Positions 63,995-64,000 of a stretch of DNA of 64,000 bases are shown one piece after another. Where the stretch lies: NCBI RefSeq assembly GCF_900086645.1, contig NZ_LT576451.1, positions 2,542,001-2,606,000 of the forward strand, given 5' to 3'. Each line of letters begins with the position of its first letter. The first letter of the stretch is position 1. The notes beneath the pieces were generated by a model. The model was given only the letters and a program-made list of their open reading frames with translations. It was not told where the DNA came from and did not search any database. Made by a program: the position numbers and the translations under genes. Source of the stretch: Curtobacterium sp. 9128. Its GTDB lineage: Bacteria > Actinomycetota > Actinomycetes > Actinomycetales > Microbacteriaceae.

Positions 63995-64000
63995 CCCTGA

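Overview
The window is high-GC, densely packed bacterial chromosome from an actinobacterium. The pointers are RbpA, MshC (mycothiol synthesis), PafB/PafC, a HelY-type helicase, a 413-residue GlgC beside an actinobacterial GT4-type GlgA, many GTG starts, and many -10 boxes lying 6-8 bases from a start codon. Gene content and order fit Microbacteriaceae, and a Curtobacterium-like genus is my best guess. That last step is inference from memory, not something the sequence proves. About 60 protein genes and one tRNA are supported. No insertion sequence, prophage or CRISPR array is visible.

Layout. 1-1159: a partial gene, a 28-bp dif site (328-355) that places the left edge at the replication terminus, a 53-residue acidic protein, and intergenic repeats. 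1160-7453: UvrA-like ATPase, VOC protein, NUDIX hydrolase, SDR, NfeD and SPFH pair, RbpA. 7567-17712 (minus): lnt, helY, tatC, pafC, pafB, FKBP lipoprotein, tRNA m1A58 methyltransferase, HAD phosphatase. This is the backbone that flanks the Pup-proteasome cluster in other actinobacteria, but the proteasome genes are absent here, and so is tatA. 17850-24533: PAC2 protein, mshC, uppP, an M20 peptidase, tRNA-Leu(GAG), NDH-2. 24604-30341 (minus): small protein, SSL2-type helicase, dinB, FUSC transporter, overlapping like an operon. 30391-38776: acyl-CoA dehydrogenase, SGNH hydrolase, D,D-carboxypeptidase, SpoU methyltransferase, sirtuin, phosphatase, small membrane proteins and a DUF559-like protein. 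39006-49292: glycosyltransferase, alpha/beta hydrolase, treS, exonuclease, L31 type B, ABC ATPase, ArsR/AHSA1 pair, divergent glgA/glgC, serB. 49323-54445: FabG-like reductase, DUF3099 protein, SURF1, ABC-F, BioY. 54740-63994: sufBD-Rieske-sufC-sufT, ctaA, ctaB and transketolase. The carbohydrate genes (treS, glgA, glgC) suggest linked glycogen and trehalose metabolism. SURF1, CtaA and CtaB serve haem-A cytochrome oxidase.

The most unusual content is between the genes. (i) Four genes (ndh, dacA-like, treS, glgC) are followed within 11-29 bases by one or two out-of-frame copies ('echoes') of their own last 14-46 bases including the stop codon. (ii) Four copies of a roughly 115-150 bp nested inverted repeat (outer arms GTCACGACACCCCG and its complement) occur in gaps. 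(iii) A palindrome family (core GGTGCCAGCTGGCACC, flanks GGGAGGC/GCCTCCC) forms stems of up to 26 bp. (iv) At least seven units of a third family are bounded by ATCGAGTGCGCAGAA and its complement. Families ii and iii share gaps. These look like mobile or recombinogenic intergenic elements, some doubling as terminators, and are the part of the window most worth following up.

Leaderless initiation appears common: at least 18 genes have a TAnnnT-like box 6-8 bases before the start codon. I used that spacing to choose several starts.
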